Source of the DNA: Gemmatimonadota bacterium
GTDB taxonomy: Bacteria > Gemmatimonadota > Gemmatimonadetes > Palauibacterales > Palauibacteraceae
Reading direction: 5' to 3'
Length of the DNA stretch: 18,206 nucleotides
Assembly (NCBI GenBank): GCA_023554435.1
Contig: JAMJQV010000214.1
Location: forward strand, 1 to 18,206
The stretch's first letter is position 1. Every line of letters begins with the position of its first letter. The position numbers and the translations under genes were made by a program. Positions 1-8,360 of this stretch are shown here, piece after piece. The notes under the pieces were generated by a model that saw nothing but the letters and a program-made list of their open reading frames with translations, had not been told where the DNA came from and did not search any database.

Positions 1-139
1 TCTCTTCCAGTCCCATCTCGGTACCGCCTGACGTATTTGAGGTGTTGTCCTCCTAAGATAACCAAATACCCGCGAGACGAGGATTGTGTCCCGCGAACGC
101 TGACCGCCAGGACGAACGACGGCCCGGCGAATCTCGCCC

Positions 140-2452
140 CTACCCTGCCGCCTGCAGCTCCTCCAGCAGAGCTCTCGCCTCCGCCGCCGGCCGGAAGTCG
201 GAGTCGGCCTCGGCCCACACGGCCAGCGCTACCTCCAGCGCGGCCACCGCATCCTCCGTGCGCCCCTGGCCGGCGTAGAGCCGGGCGGCGACGACCCGGA
301 TCTTGGGACTGGCCGGCAGGCGCTCGACGAGCAGCGCCACATCGGCTTCCGCCTCCTCGTACCGCTCGAGCTCCGTCAAGCACGCGGCCGACCAGGCCAG
401 GTACGTGAGGTTGCCCTGCGAGAGCTCCTGGGCCTCCCGGAAGCTCCAGAGCGCTCGCTCGCAGTCGCCATCTTCGATCCACGCGATTCGGCCCTCGACC
501 CACCGGTGCCGCGCCACTCGGCCGGGTGCTTCGCCGAACGCCTCGTTCAGCGCGACCAGGCCGGCGAGAGATTCCCGCGCGGACTCCACGTCCTCCCGAT
601 CGAGGTGCACCCACACCGCCGGTACCTCGACCGTGTAGCTCCACGGTTCGGACACCGTTGCGCGGAGGCTGTCCAGCTGCTGCAGTGCGAAAGCCTCCTG
701 GCCCCAGTCAGCCGCGTACAGGAGGACCTCCGAGTTGAGCACCTGCTGCACGCCCTGGATGGGCACCGAGAACTCTGAGATCGCGGCGACTCGGTCGAGA
801 TAGGCAGCACGGAGGGGCCCGTACTGACCGCGGTCGTAGTAGTAGCTCTCGCGCACGCCCTCGACGACATTCCTGTGCTGGGGCGTGCGCGCGAGGTCCG
901 ACATTTCCTCGATCCTGACGGCCGCGTCGTCGTAACGGCCCACCCGCATATCGAGGCGCGCCAGCTGGCTGTACACGTTGGGATCGTCGGGAGCCACGCC
1001 CCGGGCCCTCTCAAGCTCCGCCCGCGCCTCGTCGAACTCGAGCAGACTGGTGTGCGTCGCCGCGATGTCGAGCCGCGTCTGAACGTCCGAAGGCTGCAGC
1101 TCGGAGAGGCGATCGTAGTACACGAGCGCGCTGTCGTACTGGCGCTGGCCCCGGAAACCGGCCGCGATGCTCTGGATCGCCTGCACGTTCGTGGAGTCCA
1201 TGGCCAGCAGCGCCCGGAACTGAACGATCATGCCCTCGATGTCACCCTGCATGGCGTGCGCCTGCGCCAGCAGCTGCCGGGCCATCAGGTCTTGCGGGTA
1301 GAGCTCAATCCAGTAGCTACCCGCCTGCAGCGCACCCTCGGGGTCCATGCGGAACAGCATGCGGTCCAGCATCTGGAGCAGGAGCCGGGAGCGCTCCGGA
1401 AGCCGGTACGAATGACGCAGCGCTTCGGCGATCCCATCCCGCGCGGCCGCCTGGTCTCCCATGAGGAGAGCCGACGAGGCCTCCGCTGCATAGGCCGTGG
1501 CGAAGGAAGGATCTGCCTCGGCAGCCTCCCGCGCGGCGAGCCGCACGTCACCCAGCCGGTTCTCCAGCAGTGCGGGGCGGGTCTTCGCAATGGCCCGCAA
1601 GGCCTCCGGCGACTCGGTGAACATCTCGGCCACCGGAAGGTCCACAGACTCCTCGATTTGCCACTCTGGGATCCCGAGGTCTCGCCGCACGTCGACGGAA
1701 ATGCGGTCCGTCATCTCGAGCGGGTCCGTGCCGCGGTACGTTTGCGCGGACACCTCGCGGGCGTTTCGGGTCTCGTACAGGCGGGTGCGAACGACGAGCG
1801 AGTCGCCTTCCTGCCCCGCGATCTCGCCGACCAGGAAATGACCTACTCCCGTCCTCTCGGCGAGCCGACGCTTGAGGGCCAGGGGGACGTCGTACGGAAC
1901 CTCGAAACCGGCCTCGGCGAGCGGGGTCCGTACGCGCGGGTCCTGCGCGTCGACCGGGGTGACCCACATATCCTGGTAGAGGTCCTGCTGCAGTCCCATC
2001 AGGAAGGCGACCCGCAGCCAGTCGAGCTCCGGGTCACCGGACTCGTTGTCGAAGTCCCACACCACGAGATCCCGGCGGAATTCGGCCTTCGGGAGAACGC
2101 GCTCGACCGTGTTTCCGTCGTCGTCCTCCAGGAGGCGCACCGTGGTGGCGGCGCCCAGCTCCTTGCCGCTGAACAGCATCGCGAGGACGCTGCCTGCCAG
2201 GATCAGGTTGAGCCCGATCACCGCACCGTCGATGCGTGTCCACCCGTCCTCGCCGGGAGCGCCGTGTCGCCACGCCAGGACGGCCACCGCGGGGAGGAGC
2301 AGCAGGAGGCCGGTGACCACGAAGTTCGTGAGGTTCGGTGAGAGCGCGTACTGGTTCACCGCCCAGTCCGTGAACTCGAGCAGGATCCAGCTCGTGGCCA
2401 GGTAGGCCCCGACGATCTGGGGGACGCGGCGGTGCAGCAATTGTCGCATCAC
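140..2452 (-). CDS. Membrane-anchored TPR-repeat protein with TolB-N/FlgO-like region
   Basis: A 770-aa protein with three hydrophobic helices near the N-terminus (about residues 11-31, 41-61 and 73-95). A soluble alpha/beta region follows at about 125-270, opening with a VVWDFDNESGD strand typical of the TolB-N/FlgO-like domain found between membrane anchor and TPRs in CyaB-type adenylate cyclases and kinases. From about residue 290 to the end there are repeated helix pairs with TPR spacing (for example around LLAQAHAMQGD, LDIAATHTSLLEFDEA and LARLDMRVGRYDDA). No cyclase or kinase catalytic domain is visible, so it is probably a scaffold or interaction protein. With three helices the TPR part would be outside the cytoplasm if the N-terminus is inside; this is inference. 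It starts at GTG 2452, with ATG 2449 as an equal alternative. A purine-rich GAGAGGAG lies upstream but rather far. It lies downstream of the aquaporin gene on the same strand, 117 nt away. Specific function unknown. Confidence 0.85.
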   Translation of the reverse strand: MMRQLLHRRVPQIVGAYLATSWILLEFTDWAVNQYALSPNLTNFVVTGLLLLLPAVAVLAWRHGAPGEDGWTRIDGAVIGLNLILAGSVLAMLFSGKELGAATTVRLLEDDDGNTVERVLPKAEFRRDLVVWDFDNESGDPELDWLRVAFLMGLQQDLYQDMWVTPVDAQDPRVRTPLAEAGFEVPYDVPLALKRRLAERTGVGHFLVGEIAGQEGDSLVVRTRLYETRNAREVSAQTYRGTDPLEMTDRISVDVRRDLGIPEWQIEESVDLPVAEMFTESPEALRAIAKTRPALLENRLGDVRLAAREAAEADPSFATAYAAEASSALLMGDQAAARDGIAEALRHSYRLPERSRLLLQMLDRMLFRMDPEGALQAGSYWIELYPQDLMARQLLAQAHAMQGDIEGMIVQFRALLAMDSTNVQAIQSIAAGFRGQRQYDSALVYYDRLSELQPSDVQTRLDIAATHTSLLEFDEARAELERARGVAPDDPNVYSQLARLDMRVGRYDDAAVRIEEMSDLARTPQHRNVVEGVRESYYYDRGQYGPLRAAYLDRVAAISEFSVPIQGVQQVLNSEVLLYAADWGQEAFALQQLDSLRATVSEPWSYTVEVPAVWVHLDREDVESARESLAGLVALNEAFGEAPGRVARHRWVEGRIAWIEDGDCERALWSFREAQELSQGNLTYLAWSAACLTELERYEEAEADVALLVERLPASPKIRVVAARLYAGQGRTEDAVAALEVALAVWAEADSDFRPAAEARALLEELQAAG

Positions 2453-2532
2453 GAGGCTTCGGGCTCCTCTCGGAGAGTAGCGGTCGGGTTCAGGTGCGGT
2501 CCTCAGCGCCCGAGGGCACCTCTCGAATATGC

Positions 2533-2558
2533 GCGGCGGGCCACAGACGACCCGCCGC
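2533..2558 (-). terminator. GC-rich hairpin after the aquaporin gene
   Basis: A perfect 8-bp stem (GCGGCGGG at 2533-2540 with CCCGCCGC at 2551-2558) closes a 10-nt loop. It begins 12 nt beyond the aquaporin stop codon on the minus strand. No run of T follows, so it could be a pause or RNA-stability element rather than a true intrinsic terminator. It would partly separate the aquaporin from the TPR gene downstream. Confidence 0.45.
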
Positions 2559-2569
2559 TCGTGCTGACC

Positions 2570-3262
2570 TCACTCCTTGCCGAGCCACCGATATACGGTC
2601 CCGGCGAGGAACGCCCCGACGAACGGTGCGACCCAGAACAGCCACAGCTGCGACAGCGCCCATCCGCCCACGAACAGGGCCGGCCCCGTGCTCCTGGCCG
2701 GATTCACCGACAGGTTGGTCACCGGAATCCCTACGAGGTGAATCGCGGTCAGACTGAGACCGATCGCGATCGGTGCGAAGCCCGCGGGAGCCCGTCCGTC
2801 CGTGGCGCCTAGAATGATCATGAGGAAGGTGAACGTCAGCACGATCTCTGCGACCAGGCCGGCGGCCATGGAGTACCCGCCGGGTGAGTGCTCACCGTAT
2901 CCATTCGCCGCGAAACCACCAGACAGGTCGAATCCGGCCGCTCCACTGGCGATGAAATAGAGCACCGTGGATGCCAGTGCAGCACCTGCCACCTGGGCTA
3001 CCGCGTAGGGAAGGATCTCCTTGCCCGGGAAACGCCCTCCGGCCCACAGCCCGACGCTCACCGCTGGATTCACGTGACACCCCGAGATGTGCCCGATGGC
3101 GAAGGCCATGGCCATAAGACTGAGCCCGAAGGCAAGCGATACACCGAGCCAGCCGATGCCGACGCCTGGAACGCCCGCAGCCAGTACGGCGCTTCCACAG
3201 CCGAAGAAAACGAGCCAGAAGGTGCCGATCATCTCGGCGACGGTGCGACGACCCAAAGACAT
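2570..3262 (-). CDS. aqpZ: Aquaporin Z-like MIP channel
   Basis: A 230-aa major intrinsic protein that would conduct water (possibly small neutral solutes) across the inner membrane. Both half-helix motifs are intact: HVNPAVSVGLWAGG in the first repeat and SVNPARSTGPALFVGG in the second. The SVNPARSTGPA form with its Arg is the AqpZ-type selectivity-filter signature. Six membrane helices can be traced, starting with AEMIGTFWLVFFGCGSAVL. The length matches AqpZ (about 230 aa). I chose ATG 3262 because MSLGRRTVAEMIGTF is the family's N-terminus and a GAGGGGG sequence precedes it. The open frame runs much further upstream (to 4477), but that part has no MIP similarity and is antisense to the dehydrogenase gene. 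The gene diverges from the dehydrogenase across a 213-nt spacer. Confidence 0.95.
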   Translation of the reverse strand: MSLGRRTVAEMIGTFWLVFFGCGSAVLAAGVPGVGIGWLGVSLAFGLSLMAMAFAIGHISGCHVNPAVSVGLWAGGRFPGKEILPYAVAQVAGAALASTVLYFIASGAAGFDLSGGFAANGYGEHSPGGYSMAAGLVAEIVLTFTFLMIILGATDGRAPAGFAPIAIGLSLTAIHLVGIPVTNLSVNPARSTGPALFVGGWALSQLWLFWVAPFVGAFLAGTVYRWLGKE

Positions 3263-3475
3263 GAGACCCCCTCTGAAGAGGTAGTGTCGCTCTCGGGCCG
3301 GTGCGTCGGCTGAGAGGACGGACGTCTGAGTATGGACCAAGATACAGCAGGTGGAGGGAATTGGAACTCGCCGCGCCAAGACGGGACTGGTCGATCCCGG
3401 CGACAAGTACGAGACTGTGATCGGAGTATCGTCTCCGTTTTGGATCGATTGTCCGCACTTTAACTGGAGAACCCA

Positions 3476-4597
3476 GTGATCCGTTCGCGTCTTCGCCTGC
3501 TTGGTCTCGGCTTCATCCTCCTTGCATCCACGGCCCTCACGCCGGCCACGGCCTGGCCACAGGACGCCGGTCAGAATCCGGTCCCCCTCGGTTCCACCCG
3601 GAATTCGGTGGTTGCCATCCCGGCGGCTGAGCTCCCGGACGAACTCATTTATCTGACGACCGGGATGTCGGAGGAACTGCTCGCCTCGATTCGCTCCGTC
3701 GCGCCGAACATCAGGATCATAGAGGTCCGGGGTCGGGACGCGGCGCTCCCGCACGCGGGCCAGGCGCACGGCGCGGACGCGCACCTGCTCAGCTCGGCCT
3801 TCCTCGACGCGGCCCCTGACTTCCGGTGGGCGCAATCGGGTAGCGCGGGGGTGGACCGATACATCACCATCTCCGAGCTGATGTCCCGCGACGAGATCGT
3901 GCTCACGAACATGAAGGGCATGTACGGCCCGGTCATCGCCGAGCACGTGTTCGCGATGATGCTGTCTCACACGAGAAGCCTGCCGCAGTACCTGGACGCC
4001 GGCCGGAGAGGGGAGTGGGACCGTGGCCCGGCTGGCACCATGACCGCCTTGCAGGGGGGCACGATGCTGGTCGTCGGCCTGGGCGGTATCGGAAGCGAGA
4101 TCGCGATGCGGGCGAATGCCTTCAACATGCGCGTACTCGCGACGGCGCGTACGCAGCGCCCGGCACCACCCTACGTCGATGAGCTCGGCACGGCTCCGGA
4201 CCTGGACCGGTTGCTCCCCGAGGCCGACGTCGTCGTGCTTGCCGTGCCGCTTACGGATGAGACCCGGGGCATGATCAACCGGGAGACCATAGCCCGAATG
4301 AAGGACGGAGCCTGGCTCGTCAACATCGCTCGCGGAGCGGTCGTCGAGACGGACGCGCTGGTCGAAGCGCTCGACAAGGGGAAGATCGGAGCCGCCTTTC
4401 TCGACGTGACCGATCCTGAGCCACTCCCGGAAGGACACACGCTGTGGAACCGCGACAACGTCCTGATTACACCTCACGTGGCCGCCCGGGCCGAGTTGTC
4501 ACTGGAGCGCCGGCTGGCGCTCACGCTCGAGAACATGCGTCGGTTCGGCGCCGGGGAGCCGCTGCTGAACGTCGTGGACAAGGCGGCGGGATACTGA
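3476..4597 (+). CDS. D-2-hydroxyacid dehydrogenase with N-terminal signal peptide
   Basis: A 373-aa NAD(P)-dependent D-isomer-specific 2-hydroxyacid dehydrogenase, which interconverts 2-oxoacids and D-2-hydroxyacids. The Rossmann motif is GLGGIG (residues 201-206). The catalytic triad is visible as R286 (NIARG), E315 (DPEP) and H334 (TPHVA). After the second Rossmann strand there is Arg225 (ATARTQ) instead of the usual Asp, suggesting NADP(H) preference (inference). Residues 1-26 look like a Sec signal peptide: a basic n-region (RSRLR), the hydrophobic core LLGLGFILLASTAL, then TPATA. The family is normally cytosolic, so this is odd. The start is GTG 3476 after CTGGAG; the signal peptide depends on this start, and the next plausible starts would already be within the mature region. 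The true substrate cannot be told from sequence. Confidence 0.9.
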   Translation: MIRSRLRLLGLGFILLASTALTPATAWPQDAGQNPVPLGSTRNSVVAIPAAELPDELIYLTTGMSEELLASIRSVAPNIRIIEVRGRDAALPHAGQAHGADAHLLSSAFLDAAPDFRWAQSGSAGVDRYITISELMSRDEIVLTNMKGMYGPVIAEHVFAMMLSHTRSLPQYLDAGRRGEWDRGPAGTMTALQGGTMLVVGLGGIGSEIAMRANAFNMRVLATARTQRPAPPYVDELGTAPDLDRLLPEADVVVLAVPLTDETRGMINRETIARMKDGAWLVNIARGAVVETDALVEALDKGKIGAAFLDVTDPEPLPEGHTLWNRDNVLITPHVAARAELSLERRLALTLENMRRFGAGEPLLNVVDKAAGY

Positions 4598-4656
4598 CGA
4601 GTTCGGGGGCCCCACTGGCGTCTTAGAGCTCGAACCCGCCCCGGGGCAGCACGACT

Positions 4657-4689
4657 GAGGGCCCTGCCGCGCATGGCGACAGGGCCCTC
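4657..4689. terminator. Strong hairpin between convergent genes, likely bidirectional terminator
   Basis: A perfect 10-bp stem, GAGGGCCCTG (4657-4666) with CAGGGCCCTC (4680-4689), has a further short CGC/GCG pairing inside. It sits in the 131-nt gap between the plus-strand dehydrogenase (stop 4597) and the minus-strand NmrA gene (stop 4729). On the plus strand it is followed by the pyrimidine-rich TCTCTTCC, a weak U-tract. Position and stem strength suggest it ends transcripts from both sides. Confidence 0.65.
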
Positions 4690-4728
4690 TCTTCCAAGGT
4701 CAGGTCCGGATTGCGACGCCGAAAAGGC

Positions 4729-5679
4729 CTACTGCGTCGGGATCCTGTCCACGTTCTCGGCAAGCCACGTGGCGAACGTCTGGAGCCGCGGGTTCAGAGA
4801 GCGCGAAGTCTCGAGATTCCGCGCGCCGGTGAAGTAGTCCTCGAAGTCGTGCTTGAACTGGAACATGTTCCCAAGGTCGTCTGCTCCCGGAAAGTCCAGC
4901 CCCCGGTACACCTCGAATGGAACCGGAATGTAGGCCACCGGCTGCCCGTAGGCCTCGCTGAGGGCCGCCGCCATTTCGGCGCCCGTGAGGTGCTCCCCCG
5001 CGATACCCACCGTCCGGCCGATGTACTCATCGCCGGCCTGGAATATCCCGTAGGCGCAGCGGCCGATATCTGCGGCAGCGATACCGGGCAGCTTCTTGTC
5101 TCCCATCGGCAGCGCGAAGCCGAGGTTCCCGTTCTCGTCGGCACGCGGACCCATCCCGAAGTGGATGAGATTGTCCCAGTAGAAGGAAGTCTGCAGGAAC
5201 GTCGTCGGTACCCCGGCATCGGTGAACAACGCGTTGGCTTCGCCCTTCGCGTCGAAGTGGGGGACCTTGTAGCTCCCCTGAAGCGTCGGCATGCGGTCGT
5301 CATCCAACGGGACCCAGTTGCGGGTGTCCTCGAGGGTGGACCAGATGACGTGCTGCAGACCCTGGGCGCTTGCCGCCTCCGCGAATGTCCTGACTTGCTC
5401 GAGTTCCTTCGCGGGCGAGAAATGCTCCCAGAAGAAGGTCACGCAGAAGGCTCCGTACGCACCTTCGAAGGCGCTTGAAATGGTCGCGGGATCATCGACA
5501 TCCGCCGCCACCACCTCTGCCCCGAGAGCCGCCAGCTCGCGGGCCTTTTCAGAATCCGGGTTCCGGGTCAGCGCCCGGGCCGTGAACTGACCGCTCTTGT
5601 CGCTCATAATGGCCCGTACGAGACCGCCACCCTGTGCTCCCGTCGCTCCGACGACGGCGATGATCTTCTTATCCGCCAC
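4729..5679 (-). CDS. NmrA/HSCARG-like NAD(P)-binding protein
   Basis: A 316-aa atypical short-chain dehydrogenase of the NmrA family. The N-terminal dinucleotide motif GATGAQG (residues 11-17) and Arg39 (ALTRNP), which in this family contacts the NADP phosphate, are both present. The stretch VPHFDAKGEANALF closely matches the VPHFDSKGEVE segment of human HSCARG/NMRAL1. No Tyr-x-x-x-Lys catalytic pair is in the classical SDR position, as expected for members that sense NADP(H) redox state rather than catalyse. Length is normal. The start is GTG 5679, decided by an excellent GAGGAGG (complement of 5684-5690) 4 nt upstream. It is divergent from the kefF-like gene, so the two may share a control region. 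Confidence 0.9.
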   Translation of the reverse strand: MADKKIIAVVGATGAQGGGLVRAIMSDKSGQFTARALTRNPDSEKARELAALGAEVVAADVDDPATISSAFEGAYGAFCVTFFWEHFSPAKELEQVRTFAEAASAQGLQHVIWSTLEDTRNWVPLDDDRMPTLQGSYKVPHFDAKGEANALFTDAGVPTTFLQTSFYWDNLIHFGMGPRADENGNLGFALPMGDKKLPGIAAADIGRCAYGIFQAGDEYIGRTVGIAGEHLTGAEMAAALSEAYGQPVAYIPVPFEVYRGLDFPGADDLGNMFQFKHDFEDYFTGARNLETSRSLNPRLQTFATWLAENVDRIPTQ

Positions 5680-5707
5680 TGAACCTCCTCACGTCTCGTG
5701 TGGTTGT

Positions 5708-5752
5708 CTTGTATGATTGTTCAACATATGATATGAACAAATGATAGACAAG
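5708..5752. promoter_or_regulatory. AT-rich divergent promoter region with nested inverted repeats
   Basis: The 96-bp spacer between the NmrA gene and the kefF-like gene is strikingly AT-rich for this window. It contains TTGTTCA (5717-5723) facing TGAACAA (5734-5740), CATAT-G-ATATG (5725-5735), and outer arms CTTGT (5708-5712) and ACAAG (5748-5752). The inner and outer repeats are not exactly co-centred (centres 5728.5 and 5730). Such an arrangement fits a dimeric repressor or activator site overlapping two divergent promoters. No regulator gene is next to it, so the binding protein is unknown. Confidence 0.5.
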
Positions 5753-5775
5753 CATGCCCGCAGCTGCGGATCAGG

Positions 5776-6456
5776 ATGCCGCTACCGCGACGGTCCGCTC
5801 CCTGCCATTTTGGGGCGGCGACTCACCCCAACCGGGATCCGTCCTTGAAATCGGTGCTCATACTCTTCGCGCATCCCGCGCTTCAGAAGTCTCGCGTCAA
5901 CCGCGTGTTGATCGAGGGAGTCCGTGAACTCCCGGGGGTGACGTTCCACGACCTGTACGAGGCGTACCCCGACTTCGACATCGACGTCCCGCGCGAACAA
6001 GGGCTTCTCCTGGATCACGACGTCATCGTCTTCCAGCACCCGTTCTTCTGGTACAGCACGCCGGCCCTACTGAAGGAGTGGCAGGACCTCGTGCTCCAGC
6101 ACGGGTGGGCGTACGGGAGCGAAGGAAAGGCTCTGCGCGGAAAGACGTTCTTGAGCGCGATCACCACCGGGGGGCGGGAGGTGGCCTACCAGCGGGAAGG
6201 TCACAATCGCTTCACGATCACCGAGCTGCTGGCTCCCATCGAACAGACCGCGCGCCTGTGCGAGATGGAGGTCCTGCCGCCTTTCGTGGCCCACGGCACC
6301 CTCGGAATGAAGGACGATGAGATCGCCCGACACGCCGCGGACTGGAGCCGGATCGTCGAGGCGCTTCGGGACGAACGTATCGACCTGGAGGCCGCTCGCA
6401 GCCAGACCCGGCTGAACGCCAGCCTCGATTCGGTGGTGAGAGAGGGGGGACGGTAG
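5776..6456 (+). CDS. KefF/KefG-like NAD(P)H:quinone oxidoreductase (Kef ancillary protein)
   Basis: A flavodoxin-fold FMN protein of the NQO1/KefF/KefG family, which in enterobacteria reduces quinones and activates the KefC or KefB K+ efflux channel. The family N-terminus appears as SVLILFAHPALQKSRVNR. The core motif is HDVIVFQHPFFWYSTPALLKEW, split here as HDVIVFQHPFF and STPALLKEW. The ITTGGREVAY segment aligns with KefG ITTGEPESAY. It ends 2 nt before the antiporter gene, which strongly supports the functional pairing. The start is uncertain. ATG 5776 gives 226 aa with a 23-residue, non-conserved leader. TTG 5845 gives 203 aa and begins exactly at the conserved domain, but neither has a good Shine-Dalgarno. 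The C-terminus (about 30 aa) extends beyond typical KefG. Confidence 0.88.
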   Translation: MPLPRRSAPCHFGAATHPNRDPSLKSVLILFAHPALQKSRVNRVLIEGVRELPGVTFHDLYEAYPDFDIDVPREQGLLLDHDVIVFQHPFFWYSTPALLKEWQDLVLQHGWAYGSEGKALRGKTFLSAITTGGREVAYQREGHNRFTITELLAPIEQTARLCEMEVLPPFVAHGTLGMKDDEIARHAADWSRIVEALRDERIDLEAARSQTRLNASLDSVVREGGR

Positions 6457-6458
6457 GC

Positions 6459-8360
6459 ATGTACGGTCAGGGGTTCTTCTACCAGGCGTTCGTATATCTC
6501 GCCGCTGCCGTCATCGCCGTGCCGATCGCCAAGCGGCTGGGGCTCGGGTCGGTGCTCGGGTACCTGATCGCGGGCATGGTGATCGGACCGTTCGGGTTGG
6601 GCCTGATCGGCGAGGAGGGACAGGACGTCATGCACTTCGCCGAGTTCGGCGTCGTCATGATGCTCTTCGTGATCGGGCTCGAGCTCCGGCCCACGCTACT
6701 GTGGCGCATGCGGGGCCCGATCCTCGGAGTAGGTGGACTCCAGGTCGGTATCACGACCGTCGCGCTGACGGCCGTGGGCCTGGCCGTGGGTCTTCCCTGG
6801 CAGACGGCCGTGGCCATCGGGATGACCCTGGCGCTGTCGTCCACTGCCATCGTCCTCCAGACGCTGAACGAGAAAGGTCTGATGCAGACCGACGGCGGGC
6901 AGAGCTCGTTCGCCGTCCTTCTGTTCCAGGACATCGCCGTCATCCCCATGCTCGCGCTGATGCCCTTGCTCGCAGTATCGGGAGGCGAATCGGACGCCTC
7001 GGCCCACGGAGCCGATGCGGCGAAGCACGCGCCGACCTGGGTGGAGGGGCTGCCCGCCTGGGAGCAGACGCTGGTCGTGCTGCTCGCGGTAGCGGCCATC
7101 GTGGTCGCCGGCCGCTACCTCATGCGGCCGGTGTTCCGCATGATCGCCGCCACGCGCCTGCGGGAGTTGTTCACCGCCACGGCCCTCCTGCTGGTGATCG
7201 CCATCGCGCTGCTCATGACCCAGGTCGGGCTGAGTCCGGCTCTCGGCACGTTCGTCGCTGGCGTGGTGCTCGCCAACAGCGAGTACCGGCACGAGCTGGA
7301 GAGCGAGATCGATCCCTTCAAGGGGCTTCTGCTCGCCGTGTTCTTCATCGCGGTCGGGGCCTCGGTGGACTTCCAGCTGATCCAGAGCGAGCCGCAGCTC
7401 ATTCTCGGTATCGTGGCCCTGCTCATGGCGATCAAGTTCGTCATCCTGTTCGCCCTCGGGCGCGCATTCCGCATGGGCCTGGACCAGAATTTCCTGTTCG
7501 CTTTCTCCCTCGCGCAGAGCGGGGAGTTCGCATTCGTTCTGTTCTCCTTCGCCTCGCAGAACCGGGTGATCTCCGAGGACATCACGGCCCCGCTCATTGC
7601 CGCGGTCGCGGTCACGATGGCCCTCACGCCCGTGCTCATGCTGCTGAACGAGAAGCTCGTCCAGCCGCGGTTCGGCACGCGGGAACGATCGGAGCGGGAG
7701 CCGGATCAGATCGAGACCGACAGCGCCGTGATCATCGCGGGATTCGGCCGATTCGGAAGCATCGTGGGGAGGTTCCTGCGGGCCAACGGCATTCAGCCGA
7801 CCGTCCTGGAGTACGACTCCGATCGGGTGGAGCTCCTCCGGAAGCTGGGTCTGCAAGTCTACTACGGGGACGCCTCCCGGAAGGATCTGCTCGAGGCGGC
7901 CGGCGCCGAGAAGGCCCACCTGCTGGTGGTTGCCCTCGAAGACCACGAGCGAGCCCTGGCGATCGTCGAGACCGCGCAGAAGCACTTCCCGAACCTGACG
8001 ATCCTCGCCCGGGCGGCCGGGCGCCCGGAGGCGTACGAGCTATTGGACTGCGGGGTGGAGCACGTGTATCGCGAGACCCTGGACACGTCGCTTCGAACCG
8101 GGGTGGACGTACTCCGGCTTCTCGGCCGTCGTGCGTACCCGGGACACCGGGCGGCTTTGATGTTCCGGCGCCACGACGAGGAATCCGTGCGGGACCTCGG
8201 AAAGATGCGGCACGATCGGAAGGCGTACTTCTCGGAGGCCCGGGAGCGCATCCAGTCCCTGGAGGAGCTTCTGCTGTCCGAGGTAGAGGGTCCCGACGAG
8301 GAGCGCGATGCCGGTTGGGACACGGAGAGCCTGCGCGAGGAGTTTGGGGACAGCCGCTGA
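6459..8360 (+). CDS. kefC: KefB/KefC-type K+/H+ antiporter (CPA2) with RCK domain
   Basis: A 633-aa inner-membrane potassium-efflux antiporter that protects against electrophiles by acidifying the cytoplasm. Residues 1 to about 400 form the multi-helix CPA2 exchanger, with the QD pair Q157-D158 (LFQDIAVIPML) and the regulatory loop HELESEIDPFKG (278-289), nearly identical to the KefC loop HALESDIEPFKG. A cytoplasmic RCK_N/TrkA-N domain follows at about 421-540, with GFGRFG (428-433), acidic E451 at the end of the second strand, and YYGDASRKDLLEAAGA, all like E. coli Kef. A charged, coiled tail ends the protein. A polar insertion at about 175-198 follows the QD helix. Whether it is gated by glutathione, as in E. 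coli, cannot be told. The ATG lies 2 nt after the kefF-like stop, with purine-rich GGGGGA before it, so the pair is probably translationally coupled. Confidence 0.93.
   Translation: MYGQGFFYQAFVYLAAAVIAVPIAKRLGLGSVLGYLIAGMVIGPFGLGLIGEEGQDVMHFAEFGVVMMLFVIGLELRPTLLWRMRGPILGVGGLQVGITTVALTAVGLAVGLPWQTAVAIGMTLALSSTAIVLQTLNEKGLMQTDGGQSSFAVLLFQDIAVIPMLALMPLLAVSGGESDASAHGADAAKHAPTWVEGLPAWEQTLVVLLAVAAIVVAGRYLMRPVFRMIAATRLRELFTATALLLVIAIALLMTQVGLSPALGTFVAGVVLANSEYRHELESEIDPFKGLLLAVFFIAVGASVDFQLIQSEPQLILGIVALLMAIKFVILFALGRAFRMGLDQNFLFAFSLAQSGEFAFVLFSFASQNRVISEDITAPLIAAVAVTMALTPVLMLLNEKLVQPRFGTRERSEREPDQIETDSAVIIAGFGRFGSIVGRFLRANGIQPTVLEYDSDRVELLRKLGLQVYYGDASRKDLLEAAGAEKAHLLVVALEDHERALAIVETAQKHFPNLTILARAAGRPEAYELLDCGVEHVYRETLDTSLRTGVDVLRLLGRRAYPGHRAALMFRRHDEESVRDLGKMRHDRKAYFSEARERIQSLEELLLSEVEGPDEERDAGWDTESLREEFGDSR

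Noticed and set aside
875..2341. 488-aa plus-strand open frame opposite the TPR gene
   Set aside because: It is a mirror of GC-rich coding sequence with His/Arg/Val-rich composition and no domain pattern.
3422..3441. Mini-hairpin CGGAG-loop-CTCCG followed by TTTT just before the dehydrogenase gene
   Set aside because: A 5-bp stem is too weak to call an attenuator, and no leader peptide or riboswitch fold is visible.
2570..4477. Long open frame continuing 400 codons upstream of the aquaporin start
   Set aside because: The upstream part has no MIP similarity, is Arg-rich and low-complexity, and is antisense to the clearly real dehydrogenase gene. The family N-terminus and a ribosome-binding site fix the start at 3262.
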